A stretch of DNA of 64,000 bases from Bog-257 sp963834135 (GCA_963834135.1 CAWIAN010000005.1:744001-808000); one strand, 5' to 3'; positions 26,306 to 37,829 are shown, numbered from the stretch's first letter. Program-made: numbers and translations. Notes: generated from the letters alone by a model not told the origin.

Positions 26306-26476
26306 GGCGTCAACCTGAGCGGAGCGTCCGCCTGGTTCTTCCGTCGCACCGCACTCTTTGCGGCGGGCGGACGCGGAGTCGAAGAATCGCTGTATCCGGA
26401 AAAGATCGTTCCGAACGGCAGAGGTCGCTGGACTGCATTCGTACGCTGCCCGTCCTCACTTCGCACAGGATGACCA
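26306..26476. repeat. Family A composite palindromic element, diverged
   Basis: Starts with CCTGAGCGGAGCG, contains a nested stem (CGTCCGC with GCGGACG and an inner hairpin), continues with CGGAGTCGAAG and ends with CGCACAGGATGAC. Arrangement as in the better-conserved copies. Confidence 0.65.
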
Positions 26477-26504
26477 TCTCTCTAGTAGGGAAGCTACAGA
26501 CCAG

Positions 26505-27155
26505 CTACTCGCAAGCCGATTCACACCCGCATCCCTCCCCGCGCAAACCCTGTACGCCTTCACGAGCGATGATCGGCACCATCAGCAGCGCGGCTGCCGC
26601 ATCGGCCCACCACCATCCCAGCAGCGCATGCAGCAGCAAACCGATAAGCAGGATCGCGGAAAGGTATGCACAGAAATCCGCCTGCCGCGAATCGGAGCGC
26701 AGCGCGCCACTCTGAAGTTGTGTGGCGACGCGCCGCTTAGCGCGGCCAAGCAATGGCATGACAATCACCGCGGCGATCGCGATCAGGATTCCGGGAAGAC
26801 TGCGCTCGGGCTGAGCCCGCGTCCATAACGCGTACGCAGAGTGCGCCGCGATGTAGACAGCCAGCAGTACGAAACAGATCCCCACAAGCCGGTGCGCCGT
26901 GCGCTCGCGCGTTTCGGCGTTGATCCCGGCGCGCAAGCGCCACAACAGAATTCCGGCCGACAAGGTCTCGATCACCGAGTCGAGCCCGAAGCCCACCAGC
27001 GCAACACTGCCCGCCAACAGTCCCGAGACTAGGGCTACGATGGCTTCGAAGGTATTCCAGCCGATCGTCAGATACTCCAGCCGACGGCCGTACGCGATGA
27101 GTTCGGCGCGCTGGGTCACAGCCGAGTTGTGGGCAGCAATCGCGGTCTGCTCCAT
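26505..27155 (-). CDS. Cation diffusion facilitator-like membrane protein lacking the cytoplasmic domain
   Basis: Integral membrane protein of 216 residues. It shows the CDF-type transmembrane core: WNTFEAIVALVSGLLAGSVALVGFGLDSVIETLSA, with the Asp of the metal site, and later SRQADFCAYLSAILLIGLLLHALLGWWWADAAAALLM. About six helices can be counted. The C-terminal cytoplasmic metal-sensing domain of full-length CDF proteins is missing; the protein ends GEGCGCESACE, a Cys-rich tail that could bind metal. The start at 27155 (MEQTAIAAH) is preferred over the frame start at 27194. Metal transport is likely but not proven. Confidence 0.83.
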   Translation of the reverse strand: MEQTAIAAHNSAVTQRAELIAYGRRLEYLTIGWNTFEAIVALVSGLLAGSVALVGFGLDSVIETLSAGILLWRLRAGINAETRERTAHRLVGICFVLLAVYIAAHSAYALWTRAQPERSLPGILIAIAAVIVMPLLGRAKRRVATQLQSGALRSDSRQADFCAYLSAILLIGLLLHALLGWWWADAAAALLMVPIIAREGVQGLRGEGCGCESACE

Positions 27156-27681
27156 GCAGTCAGTATAGGCCCGGAGATTTCCCGATTCGGGCAAAATCGC
27201 AATTCGATATAATACTTTGGTGGTGTGTTTGAGATCGAGACTCAGGATCTGCTGCTTTTGGGCAAGAAGGCCGTACTGCTAAAGGCATCATAAACGCGTT
27301 TAGAGGCGATTAGACGAGCGATCAGGCGAAGGGAGGCTCCGGAGGGTGGCATGAGGGCAGATCGGCGTTTATAGAGCGAAATGTGCAAAAACTTGCATAT
27401 AATTCCGTCTCCAAATCTGATACGTACTAATACTTAGGTGCTACATCATTGTAGTTGCTAGAAGACTGCTATCCTGAAGCGCAGACGAACCCGGCTTGGC
27501 GTCGCAGTCCAAGAAACCCCGAGAGCCGGAAGGACCGTTCCAATCCGTAGGGATCCTTCGACTTCGTTGAGACGCTCGCGCGTCCTCACTTCGCTCAGGA
27601 TGACACCCAAAGATCAGGTGCATCCTCTCAAGGCCTAACCCTTATCCGCTGACCGCACCCACGATCCACTAAACACTAACT
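27156..27681. other. Intergenic with repeat element
   Basis: About 525 bases with no recognisable gene. A paired family A element occupies 27467-27604. The stretch 27360-27440 is comparatively AT-rich but I could not assign a promoter. Confidence 0.45.
27467..27604. repeat. Family A composite element
   Basis: Two halves in inverted orientation: TATCCTGAAGCGCAG ... CGGAAGGACCG on the left and GGATCCTTCGACTTCG ... CGCTCAGGATGAC on the right. Both halves have their own central stem. Confidence 0.7.
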
Positions 27682-28446
27682 TCAATCCAGCCTGACCAGA
27701 AACACGCCGCCTTCTTTCACATGCGTCTTGCTGGCGACCTCTTCGGCTTGCTGCTTGTCGTCGCCTTGCGGACGGAGTCGCACCCACTCGCCCGTCGGGC
27801 CAGTGAACTGGATTACGTTGGCGTTCTCATAGCGGTCCTGCAATTTCTCTTTCAGCTTGCGCGCTTCCTTCTCGCTCTGGAAGGCGCCGATCTGCACGCA
27901 CCATCGCCCACCTTGCGCGATGGGAGCGGGCGCCGACAGTACTTCAATCTTGACTTGCGCCGTGCCCGGCCGCCAGACGTCGACGGCCTTGGCCGCCGCC
28001 AGCGACAGGTCGATGACGCGGTCCTCGATAAACGGCCCGCGATCGGTGATCCGCACCATCGCAACGTGGCCCGTCGCCACGTTGGTTACGCGCACCATGG
28101 AATTCAGCGGCAGTGTGCGATGCGCCGCGGTCATGGCATTCTGATCGTAAATTTCGCCGTTCGCACCCTTGTGATGGTTGTAGGGAGGCCCGTACCAGCT
28201 CGCCAGCCCGGTCTCGACATAGATCGGCTTGGCGTTGCGCGGAATGTTGTAGGCAGGATTGTTGGTGGAAGCTTCTTCGGATGGTTGCGCCGGAGTAATG
28301 GTCGGCGGCGGCGGAACTTTATGGTGAGCGGTCTTATGGCCGCCGCATCCTGCCAGCAGCAGAAGAGCGGCGCTCACCACAGACACGACGGTGAGGCGCG
28401 CGCGCAACGAACAGTCGCCGGCTAAGTGCCAACTGCCATCCGCCAA
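27682..28446 (-). CDS. rlpA: RlpA-family septal lytic transglycosylase, lipoprotein
   Basis: Outer-membrane-anchored septal lytic transglycosylase. A hydrophobic signal ends in the lipobox LLAGC. The mature protein has a proline-rich linker, the double-psi beta-barrel (ETGLASWYGPPYNHHKGANG, YDQNAMTAAHRTLPLNSMVRV, RITDRGPFIEDRVIDLSLAAAKAV), and a C-terminal SPOR domain (WCVQIGAFQSEKEARKLKEKL) that binds denuded glycans. No ATG is suitable: TTG at 28446 with GAGG upstream, or TTG at 28407, which gives a 20-residue signal before the cysteine. The open frame further upstream overlaps a different gene and is not used. It follows a small helical protein in the same direction. Confidence 0.88.
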   Translation of the reverse strand: MADGSWHLAGDCSLRARLTVVSVVSAALLLLAGCGGHKTAHHKVPPPPTITPAQPSEEASTNNPAYNIPRNAKPIYVETGLASWYGPPYNHHKGANGEIYDQNAMTAAHRTLPLNSMVRVTNVATGHVAMVRITDRGPFIEDRVIDLSLAAAKAVDVWRPGTAQVKIEVLSAPAPIAQGGRWCVQIGAFQSEKEARKLKEKLQDRYENANVIQFTGPTGEWVRLRPQGDDKQQAEEVASKTHVKEGGVFLVRLD

Positions 28447-28454
28447 CTGCGCCT

Positions 28455-28694
28455 CTATTTTTTGTTCTGTTTGCTCGAATCCATGTGCTCGGCGGCCTGT
28501 GCCAGCTTCTCGCTGGCGACCCGCAAGGCATTCGTCGAGTGCTGCCGGATAGCCGGTACCAGCTCGTCGTTGATGTACTTGATCAACATCTGAGCTTCTT
28601 CCTCGATGCGCGCGGTCGTATCCCCCAGCACGTCGTCGAGCTTCTCCCCGGCCGTCTGGAAGGGACGGCGGGCGCTCTTGTTTTGCTCGTTCAC
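28455..28694 (-). CDS. Small helical hypothetical protein
   Basis: 79-residue protein, highly charged and almost entirely predicted helix (ARIEEEAQMLIKYINDELVPAIRQHSTNALRVASEKLAQAAEHMD), with no signal peptide. I do not recognise a domain. The stop is nine bases from the preferred rlpA start, so the two are likely translated from one message. The pattern resembles membrane-associated or coiled-coil accessory proteins, but that is a guess. Confidence 0.7.
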   Translation of the reverse strand: MNEQNKSARRPFQTAGEKLDDVLGDTTARIEEEAQMLIKYINDELVPAIRQHSTNALRVASEKLAQAAEHMDSSKQNKK

Positions 28695-28944
28695 AGCTTG
28701 CCACCTTGGGAGTAGCGGAAAATCGTCAGGCAGAAAGATTATGGTCCGGGCAGGCGACGGCGGTCAATTGGCGAGATGGGTGCCCGGAAAACGTAATTAG
28801 CAACTAGCGGCTAGCGCCTGGGGACTCGCCCGTTACAAAACCTTTTCCGCAACTGCATCTGGCGGCTGCGACTCCTCATTCCGCTCAGGGTGACAATTTC
28901 ATAAAGAGGTTGTGCCGCGGTGCGGCCGCCCCACTACCCGACGG

Positions 28945-30384
28945 TCAATGGGCTGGCGGCGCGGCCGGCGGCAGCGGCGACTGCACATAGATTTGGTCCA
29001 GCACCTTCAGCATAATCGCGTTGGCTGTCGGCACATCGTCGAGCGATACGGGCAGGTTCGTCCATACCACCAGCGTGACCTTGTTGCCCGGATCGTAACC
29101 CATGAACGAGTTGTAGCCGGGCGTCTCGCCGCCGTGAAAATAAACGGTGTTCGTTCCCCAACTCATCTGGGTGATGCCGTATCCGTACTTCTGCCCCTCG
29201 GGTTTCTTCGGATCTTCGGGCCGTAGGCTGTCCAGCCAGATGCGCTGATACTTGGCGTTCAACACGTGGCCGGTAACCAGCGCTTCGATCCACACAGCAA
29301 GATCCCTTGCAGTTGAGATGGCTCCCCCGGCGGCCGCGGCAAACGAATGATTCACGTCCGTGTAGTCCTTGGGCTGCCACGTCCCTGCCAGGGCTGCTGC
29401 TTTTTCCTTTGCCGTGTAGGGCGGCTCCCCAACCAGCGCCACCGACGAGCTGCCATAGAGGTAGCCATGCGAATAGGGTTTGGGAATGGTGTTTACCGCG
29501 GATGCGGGAAGTTCGGTCTGCTCCAGGTGCAGCGGCGCGAACAAGCGGTCGTGCATTGCCTGGGCCAGCGGCTTGCCGCCAACCTTTTCTGCAATCACCC
29601 CGAGCAGGGCGTAGTTGGTGTTGCAATATTCAAACTCGGCGCCGGGCGCAAAGTTTGGCGGATGCGCAAACGCAATCGCGAGCGCCTCGCGCGGTGTCCA
29701 GACCCTCGCCGGATCATGGTCCAGGCTCGCCGCGACTTCGGGAGCACTGGTGTAGTTATAGAGGCCGCTGCGCATCCCCAACAATTCGGCGACTGTGATG
29801 TGGTCGCCGTTCGGCACACCCGCAGCGTATTTGGACACGGGATCGTCGACCGTGAGCTTGCCTTCCTCGACCAGTTGCATGATTACCGCGGCGGTAAAGG
29901 TCTTGGTGTTGGAGGCAATGCGGAAGTGCGTGCCGGCCGTAGGCGGGATGTTCGCGCCCAGCAAAGTTGTGCCGTAGTTGACGCCGAAATCTCCTTGCGG
30001 TGTCCGCAGCAGAACCACGGCGCCCGGAACCAGGAGTTCTTTGGCTGTGGCGTTTACCACGGCCTGCAACGCGGCCTGGTCGATCCGCTTTAGACCCGAG
30101 GTTGCGTTGGCCGAGCGGTTCGCGCGCGGCGTGGCAGTTGCTGCGGCGACCGGCGGCGGTGAGGCCTGCGCGGTCGAAGGCATCGAGATTAGTAGCGCCA
30201 TAGCTAACGACAGAAAACCGACGGGGGCTTGCCAGCTTCGGCGCTGCGACTGCGATCGTTCGATCGATGCCGGCAAATTGCCTGGCCGTGTTTCGGGCAT
30301 ACGCGACGGAGTGATTGCGTTGTGGCGATCTATGGCATGAATCACGGTTCCAGAAGTAGGCTCCGGTAGAGCGGAAGGTGTCAA
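28945..30384 (-). CDS. Class C beta-lactamase-fold serine hydrolase, exported
   Basis: Penicillin-binding-protein-like hydrolase of 479 residues. A signal (about residues 53-75, cleavage near TAQA) precedes the catalytic domain. SxxK is ASNTKTF, the second motif is Y-C-N in FEYCNTNYALLG, and the third is HGGETPGYNS. These fit family S12 esterases, DD-peptidases and AmpC-like enzymes. The C-terminal part (GYDPGNKVTLVVWTNLP) is a normal beta-lactamase-fold ending. An internal start at 30300 would give 451 residues and may be the true one, because the first 28 residues have no support. Substrate unknown. Confidence 0.88.
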   Translation of the reverse strand: MTPSALPEPTSGTVIHAIDRHNAITPSRMPETRPGNLPASIERSQSQRRSWQAPVGFLSLAMALLISMPSTAQASPPPVAAATATPRANRSANATSGLKRIDQAALQAVVNATAKELLVPGAVVLLRTPQGDFGVNYGTTLLGANIPPTAGTHFRIASNTKTFTAAVIMQLVEEGKLTVDDPVSKYAAGVPNGDHITVAELLGMRSGLYNYTSAPEVAASLDHDPARVWTPREALAIAFAHPPNFAPGAEFEYCNTNYALLGVIAEKVGGKPLAQAMHDRLFAPLHLEQTELPASAVNTIPKPYSHGYLYGSSSVALVGEPPYTAKEKAAALAGTWQPKDYTDVNHSFAAAAGGAISTARDLAVWIEALVTGHVLNAKYQRIWLDSLRPEDPKKPEGQKYGYGITQMSWGTNTVYFHGGETPGYNSFMGYDPGNKVTLVVWTNLPVSLDDVPTANAIMLKVLDQIYVQSPLPPAAPPAH

Positions 30385-30432
30385 GCTCGGTGGTGAATTT
30401 GGTTTGTCCCTGACGATTGAATTTCGCAGGCG

Positions 30433-30560
30433 TCATGCCGAGCGAAGTGAGGGCGGACTGAACGCAGTCGAGGGCCTCGATAGCTGGAACGATCTTTCCG
30501 GCTGTAGCGGTCCTTCGACTGCATTCGTCGGCTGCGCCTCCTCACTCCGCTCAGGATGAC
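30433..30560. repeat. Family A composite element
   Basis: Left half starts GTCATGCCGAGCGAAG and contains CAGTCGAGGGCC. Right half GGTCCTTCGACTGC ... CGCTCAGGATGAC. The ends are inverted relative to each other. Confidence 0.75.
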
Positions 30561-30621
30561 AATTCATAAAAGGTTTAGCTCAGAGCCACGGTTCATAGCT
30601 CATAGCTCACAGCCCATGCCC

Positions 30622-30663
30622 AGCTCACAGCTCACAGCTCACAGCTCACAGCTCACAGCTCAT
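30622..30663. repeat. Heptamer tandem repeat
   Basis: Six tandem copies of agctcac (the last ends in t), about 28 bases before the alaS start codon. Degenerate copies precede it at 30583-30620. Confidence 0.85.
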
Positions 30664-30691
30664 ACCCTCCCGCCTGCTGTAATCTATCTAC

Positions 30692-33598
<2,907 letters not shown>

Positions 33599-33643
33599 GA
33601 CGCTATCAGCGGTCACTATCAGCTGTCGGCTGATGCCTTCAAG

Positions 33644-33816
33644 AATTGTCATCCTGAGCAGAGATGGGCCGCCCGCCAGAGTCGAAGGACCGCTATCCCC
33701 CTTATTGATCTGCAGAGTTGTAACGAAGGTATAGGGGTCCTTCGACTGCGCGTTCGCCCGATCCGCAAGTGCGGCGGATCGGAAAAAAGCACGCGAACGC
33801 TTCGCTCAGGATGACG
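33644..33816. repeat. Family A composite element with nested hairpin
   Basis: Left half GTCATCCTGAGCAG ... GTCGAAGGACC; right half GGGGTCCTTCGACTGC ... CGCTCAGGATGAC. The right half carries an inserted hairpin, CCGATCCGC with GCGGATCGG, followed by an A-run, inside an outer stem GCGTTCGC/GCGAACGC. Duplicated in tandem at 33889-34061. Confidence 0.8.
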
Positions 33817-33858
33817 ATTTGTTTGCGTGAGTGTGCCTCACCTCGCTCAGGAAGACAG

Positions 33859-34449
33859 TTAAACTTTTAACAGTCTACCTTTCGAATTTGCCATCCTGAG
33901 CGCAGGCGGGCCGCAGTTGTCCGCCGGAGTCGAAGGACCGCTATCCCCATATCGATCTGAAGAGTTGTAACGAAGGTATAGGGGTCCTTCGACTGCGCGT
34001 TCGCCCGATCCGCAAGTGCGGCGGATCGGAAAAAGCACGCGAACGCTTCGCTCAGGATGACAGCTTGATGGTTCGACCGTGTTACCCATTGAAATTGTCA
34101 TCCTGAGGAGGGCTTGAGCCCGACGAAGGATCTGCGTTTGCCTGCAGCGGGAGGAACGGCTTCCCCAATCTTCCGACCGATCCTGCCATGTCGGATTCGT
34201 CTCTTCGATGAGCCGAATCTTTCTTTCACGCAGCCACCCCTTGAGCTGCTTCTCGCGAGCGATGGCGGTCCGAACGTATTGATAGGTCTCGTACCACACC
34301 AGTCGGTCGATGTTGTACCGGGAGGTGAATCCGGGGAACGCATGTTCCTTGTGCTGACGTACGCGTCGCACAATGCTGTTGGTGACACCGATGTAGAGCG
34401 TGTGCGAGCGGCTGGCCATGATGTAGACGAAGAAGCGGCGTTGGTTCAT
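33859..34449 (-). CDS. GIY-YIG endonuclease-domain protein
   Basis: Residues 1 to about 85 form a UvrC/Slx1-type GIY-YIG domain: FVYIMASRSHTLYIGVTNSIVRRVRQH, then the conserved Arg/Lys and Glu region RLVWYETYQYVRTAIAREKQLKGW. The start at 34449 (MNQRRFFVYIM) gives the usual N-terminus; the open frame reaches 34497. The C-terminal 90 or so residues are translated from the family A repeat elements (recognisable as CHPERSVR and SGERAVEGPL) and are probably not conserved protein. Stand-alone GIY-YIG proteins are nucleases of unclear role. Its location among the repeats is notable. Confidence 0.8.
   Translation of the reverse strand: MNQRRFFVYIMASRSHTLYIGVTNSIVRRVRQHKEHAFPGFTSRYNIDRLVWYETYQYVRTAIAREKQLKGWLRERKIRLIEETNPTWQDRSEDWGSRSSRCRQTQILRRAQALLRMTISMGNTVEPSSCHPERSVRVLFPIRRTCGSGERAVEGPLYLRYNSSDRYGDSGPSTPADNCGPPALRMANSKGRLLKV
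33889..34061. repeat. Family A composite element, second tandem copy
   Basis: Nearly the same as 33644-33816 at a period of about 245 bases, differing in the left central stem (GGCGG with CCGCC) and a few bases of the linker. Confidence 0.8.
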
Positions 34450-34852
34450 TGACTCATGATGAACGGTGCGGGAGGATGCCGCCGTGTAAGGGGTCACACG
34501 GCGATGGTTTGTGCCACTGCCAACGAACCGCAGGTCCTTCGCTTCGCTCAGGATGACAATTCACAAGACGTTGGAGCGAAACCTTCGCTCGGGATGACAG
34601 TTCATAACCGATTGAAACGACCCGCCTCCTTCGGCGATGACAATTCATTGAAGGCGGCCAACCGCGTTTCTTCGTGACCATCTGCGCGAAAATCGGTTTG
34701 ACCGCAAAATGCGGGGTTTCCGGCCTCGGCAAAGCGGTGTACAGTATCTGTTATCGGGGCGAACAAACTACGCAAGTGCGCTGCTGGTTCAGGGAAAAAA
34801 GACTGCATCCTGTCGAATCTGTAACCCTCTAACTTGTATAAGGTGGTTAGTC
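34450..34852. other. Intergenic with partial family A repeats
   Basis: Contains truncated family A units (GTCCTTCGCTTCGCTCAGGATGAC-like at 34530-34560 and around 34585-34600 and 34625-34650). No gene recognised. The downstream gene's ribosome-binding site AAGGTGG lies at 34839-34845. Confidence 0.5.
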
Positions 34853-35848
34853 ATGGCAATTGGAGACACGACCTACGTCGATGGCGTCCGGGAACAGTTG
34901 CTGGCGGGACGCGCTCGCCTCACGGATGTTGTGGGGCAGAGCCAGAGCGAGCAGATGGTACGTCTGCTGGAAGAGGTCGACAGCGCACTGCAGCGCATCG
35001 ATCACGGCACCTTCGGAGTTTGCGAGGTTTGCCTGGGAACGGTGGAGGATGACCGACTGCGAGAGAATCCGCTGGCGCGGGTTTGCCTCGACTGCCTTAC
35101 ACCGAAGCAGCAGCGCGCGCTGGAATACGACCTCGAACTGGCTGCACAGATTCAGAAAGGCCTGTTGCCGGCAGCCGACGTGGCTTTCGCCGGCTGGGAC
35201 GTCGGCTATCACTATCAGCCCGCCGGCGTGGTGGGCGGCGACTACTGCGACCTGATCGAAGGCCGTAATGGCGAGATGTATTTCGTGATGGCAGATGTTT
35301 CGGGCAAGGGCGTGGCCGCGGCGATGCTGTCCTCCAATCTGCGCGCGGTCTTTCGTTCGTTGATCCCGATGGATCTGCCCACGGAAGAATTGATGAGCCG
35401 GGCGAACCGTCTTTTCCGCCAGAGCGCATTGCCCTCGCAATACGCAACCATGGTTTGCGGCAAGGCGTTGCCGAATGGCGACCTGGAGATCATCAACGCC
35501 GGGCATCTGCCGGTGTTGCTGGCGAGCGAATCGGGCATTGCGGTCTTTGAGAGCACCGGCCAGCCGCTCGGCATCTTTGACGATCAGGAGTTCACTGCCG
35601 CAAAGCGGAGTTTGCGCGCGGGCGATACCGTAGTGCTCTACACCGATGGCATCTCGGAGGCGGAGGACGCTGGCGGCAGCGAATATGGAATCGAGAGGCT
35701 GCGGCAGGTCGTTGATGAGCATTGTTCTTGTTGCACCGAAAACCTCATTGCCGCCTGTAAGAAAAATCTGGAACAGTTTCGCGGCACGCGCGAGCGCTTT
35801 GACGATGAAACCTTGCTCGCGATCCAGTACGCGCCGTCCGTTGCATAA
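34853..35848 (+). CDS. DksA/TraR-type zinc finger fused to PP2C-like (RsbU/SpoIIE) phosphatase
   Basis: 331-residue protein. Residues about 55-85 carry a four-cysteine zinc finger (CEVCLGTVEDDRLRENPLARVCLDC), as in DksA/TraR proteins. Residues about 100-330 form a PP2C SpoIIE-type Ser phosphatase: GWDVGYHYQPAGVVGGDYCDLIE (metal Asp), MADVSGKGVAAAMLSSNLR, NAGHLPVLL, and GDTVVLYTDGISEA with a final ERFDDETLLAIQY. Such phosphatases usually act in partner-switching on anti-sigma antagonists. The fusion to a DksA finger is unusual and suggests coupling to RNA polymerase or redox. Start chosen at the ATG with AAGGTGG upstream. Confidence 0.9.
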   Translation: MAIGDTTYVDGVREQLLAGRARLTDVVGQSQSEQMVRLLEEVDSALQRIDHGTFGVCEVCLGTVEDDRLRENPLARVCLDCLTPKQQRALEYDLELAAQIQKGLLPAADVAFAGWDVGYHYQPAGVVGGDYCDLIEGRNGEMYFVMADVSGKGVAAAMLSSNLRAVFRSLIPMDLPTEELMSRANRLFRQSALPSQYATMVCGKALPNGDLEIINAGHLPVLLASESGIAVFESTGQPLGIFDDQEFTAAKRSLRAGDTVVLYTDGISEAEDAGGSEYGIERLRQVVDEHCSCCTENLIAACKKNLEQFRGTRERFDDETLLAIQYAPSVA

Positions 35849-36127
35849 GTGCGTATGGTGCGCAGAGGGAATTCGACTCGATTGAAGGCATGCAGCCTGG
35901 CAACAGGCTCGTGATTACGACGAAGCTTTGGTGCCATGCCACGACAGCAGATTAGCTGTTGAGTTGAAAGTTCTCGTCGCGATGACATATTCCGCTTGCG
36001 GGTAGATATTCAGCGCGATCTCCGGATTTACGTAGCGAGAATTCCTGGTAGCGAAAGTTTCTGCTTCCCGCAACTTTCCTCGGCCATTCGCATCTGCCAA
36101 TAGTCAAATTCATCCAGGAGCGAATTC
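35849..36127. other. Leader region of zwf
   Basis: No gene seen. It likely contains the zwf promoter; an AGGAG-like site lies just before the zwf start (around 36116-36120). Confidence 0.4.
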
Positions 36128-37681
36128 ATGAGCACCTTGGTACAGCCTGCGCCGCAAAAGCTGAAAACTCCTACATTGCCGAAGGGCGATGATTGCCTGG
36201 TCGTTATCTTCGGAGGTACCGGCGATCTCACGCATCGCAAACTGATTCCGGCGCTCTACGACCTGGCGTGCGTCGGCTGTACTACGCGCAACTTCCAGGT
36301 GCTCGGCATCGGACGCACCAAGCTCGACGACAAGGAGTTCAGCGCCCGGCTGCACGACGGCGCGGCCCAGTCGAAGGACACGCGCAATTTCACCGAAGAC
36401 GGCTGGAGGGATTTTGCCGAGCGGCTGCACTACCTCGTCGGCGACGCCGGCAAGCGGGAGTTCTATCCCGAACTCAAGAAGAAAATCGGGGAGATGCAGA
36501 AGAACGGCGCCAGTAAAAACGTGCTCTTCTACATTTCGACTTCAGCGTCACTGGCACCGCCAATCGTCGAAGGCCTGGGCGAAGCCGGGCTTGCGAAGAA
36601 CAGCGAAGGCTGGACGCGCATCATCCTGGAGAAGCCATTCGGCAGCGACCTGGAGAGCGCGCGCGAGCTGAACGAGATGGTCTCGAAGGTTTTCGACGAG
36701 AGCTCGGTCTATCGCATTGACCACTACCTCGGCAAGGAAACCGTCCAGAACATCATGATGTTCCGCTTTGGCAATGCGATGTTCGAGCCGGTGTGGAACC
36801 GAAACTACATCGATTACGTCGAGATCACGGCGGCCGAGACCCTGGGTGTCGAAGCCCGCGGCGCGTTCTACGAAGAGACGGGAGCGTTGCGCGATATGGT
36901 GGCCAATCACATGCTCCAGTTGCTGATGCTGACCGCGATGGAGCCGCCCGTAGCCTTCGATGCCGACACCGTGCGCACGCAGAAGGTGCAAGTGCTGCGC
37001 GCCATCCAGCCGATGACGAAAGACCAGGTTGCGAAGTACACCGTGCGCGGGCAGTATGGCCCGGGTACCGTCGACGGCAAGCAGGTGCCCGGCTACCGGC
37101 AGGAGCCCAACGTCCATGCGGACTCGCTGACCGAGACCTATGTCGCGGTTGAGTTCCACGTCGACAACTGGCGCTGGGCGGGTGTGCCGTTCTACGTGCG
37201 GGCGGGAAAGCGGCTGGCGAAGTCGCTTACCGAGGTCGCCATCCATTTCAAACGCACGCCGCAAGCGCTGTTCTCGCGTAACCCCGAGGACGTTCACCAC
37301 AACGTGATCAGCATGCGCATTCAGCCGAATGAAGGAATCTCGCTGAGCTTCGGCGCCAAGCAGCCGGGGCAGGAGATGCGCGCCATAGGCGTCAACATGG
37401 ACTTCTCCTACAAAGATGCTTTCGGCACCGAGACGCCCGCGGCCTACGAGACGCTGCTGCTGGATGCGATGCGCGGTGATCCAACGCTGTTCACCCGGCG
37501 CGATGAGGTCGAAGCCGAGTGGCGCATCATCACCCCGATTGAAGAGGCGTGGCGCGAGCTTCCGGCGCCGAAGTTCCCGAACTATCCCGCGGGCAGCGAA
37601 GGCCCGGAAGGCGCAAACAAGTTGATCAAGTGTGACCAGATGAAGTGGCGTCCATTACAGGCGGAGGATGGGAAGAAGTAG
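36128..37681 (+). CDS. zwf: Glucose-6-phosphate 1-dehydrogenase
   Basis: NADP-dependent first enzyme of the oxidative pentose phosphate pathway. 517 residues, near the usual length. The cofactor motif is GGTGDLTHRKLIPALYDLA (around residues 33-51). The signature RIDHYLGKE with the active-site lysine is at about residues 198-206, and FYVRAGKRLAKSLTEVAIHFKR and AYETLLLDAMRGDPTLF are conserved C-terminal blocks. No pgl or gnd gene is next to it. It probably supplies NADPH together with the transhydrogenase SthA later in the window. Confidence 0.97.
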   Translation: MSTLVQPAPQKLKTPTLPKGDDCLVVIFGGTGDLTHRKLIPALYDLACVGCTTRNFQVLGIGRTKLDDKEFSARLHDGAAQSKDTRNFTEDGWRDFAERLHYLVGDAGKREFYPELKKKIGEMQKNGASKNVLFYISTSASLAPPIVEGLGEAGLAKNSEGWTRIILEKPFGSDLESARELNEMVSKVFDESSVYRIDHYLGKETVQNIMMFRFGNAMFEPVWNRNYIDYVEITAAETLGVEARGAFYEETGALRDMVANHMLQLLMLTAMEPPVAFDADTVRTQKVQVLRAIQPMTKDQVAKYTVRGQYGPGTVDGKQVPGYRQEPNVHADSLTETYVAVEFHVDNWRWAGVPFYVRAGKRLAKSLTEVAIHFKRTPQALFSRNPEDVHHNVISMRIQPNEGISLSFGAKQPGQEMRAIGVNMDFSYKDAFGTETPAAYETLLLDAMRGDPTLFTRRDEVEAEWRIITPIEEAWRELPAPKFPNYPAGSEGPEGANKLIKCDQMKWRPLQAEDGKK

Positions 37682-37709
37682 CAATCTCTGCCCTCCCGAA
37701 TATTAACGG

Positions 37710-37829
37710 GTGTCATCCCGAGCGAAGCGAAGGGGAGTCGAGGGACCGCTATGGCCGCCAGCCTGCCGGATATATGGGTCCTTCGACTCCGCGCGAGCAA
37801 AAGCAGCTCGCGCTACGCTCAGGATGACA
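37710..37829. repeat. Family A composite element
   Basis: Left half GTCATCCCGAGCGAAGCG ... GTCGAGGGACC. Right half GGTCCTTCGACTCCGCG ... CGCTCAGGATGAC with inner stem GCGCGAGC/GCTCGCGC. Confidence 0.8.

Larger units (their letters stand above)
30385..30691. other. Intergenic, repeats upstream of alaS
   Basis: Contains a paired family A element (30433-30560) and TAGC-type low-complexity sequence ending in a heptamer tandem repeat at 30622-30663. No gene. The alaS promoter must be here or overlap the repeats. Confidence 0.5.

Noticed and set aside
28447..28704. N-terminal extension of RlpA
   Set aside because: It is the out-of-frame shadow of the 79-residue helical protein at 28455-28694. The lipobox position requires a later start.
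34090..34130. Small RNA or riboswitch at repeat clusters
   Set aside because: The hairpins match the dispersed repeat family and not a known riboswitch. No promoter was found.
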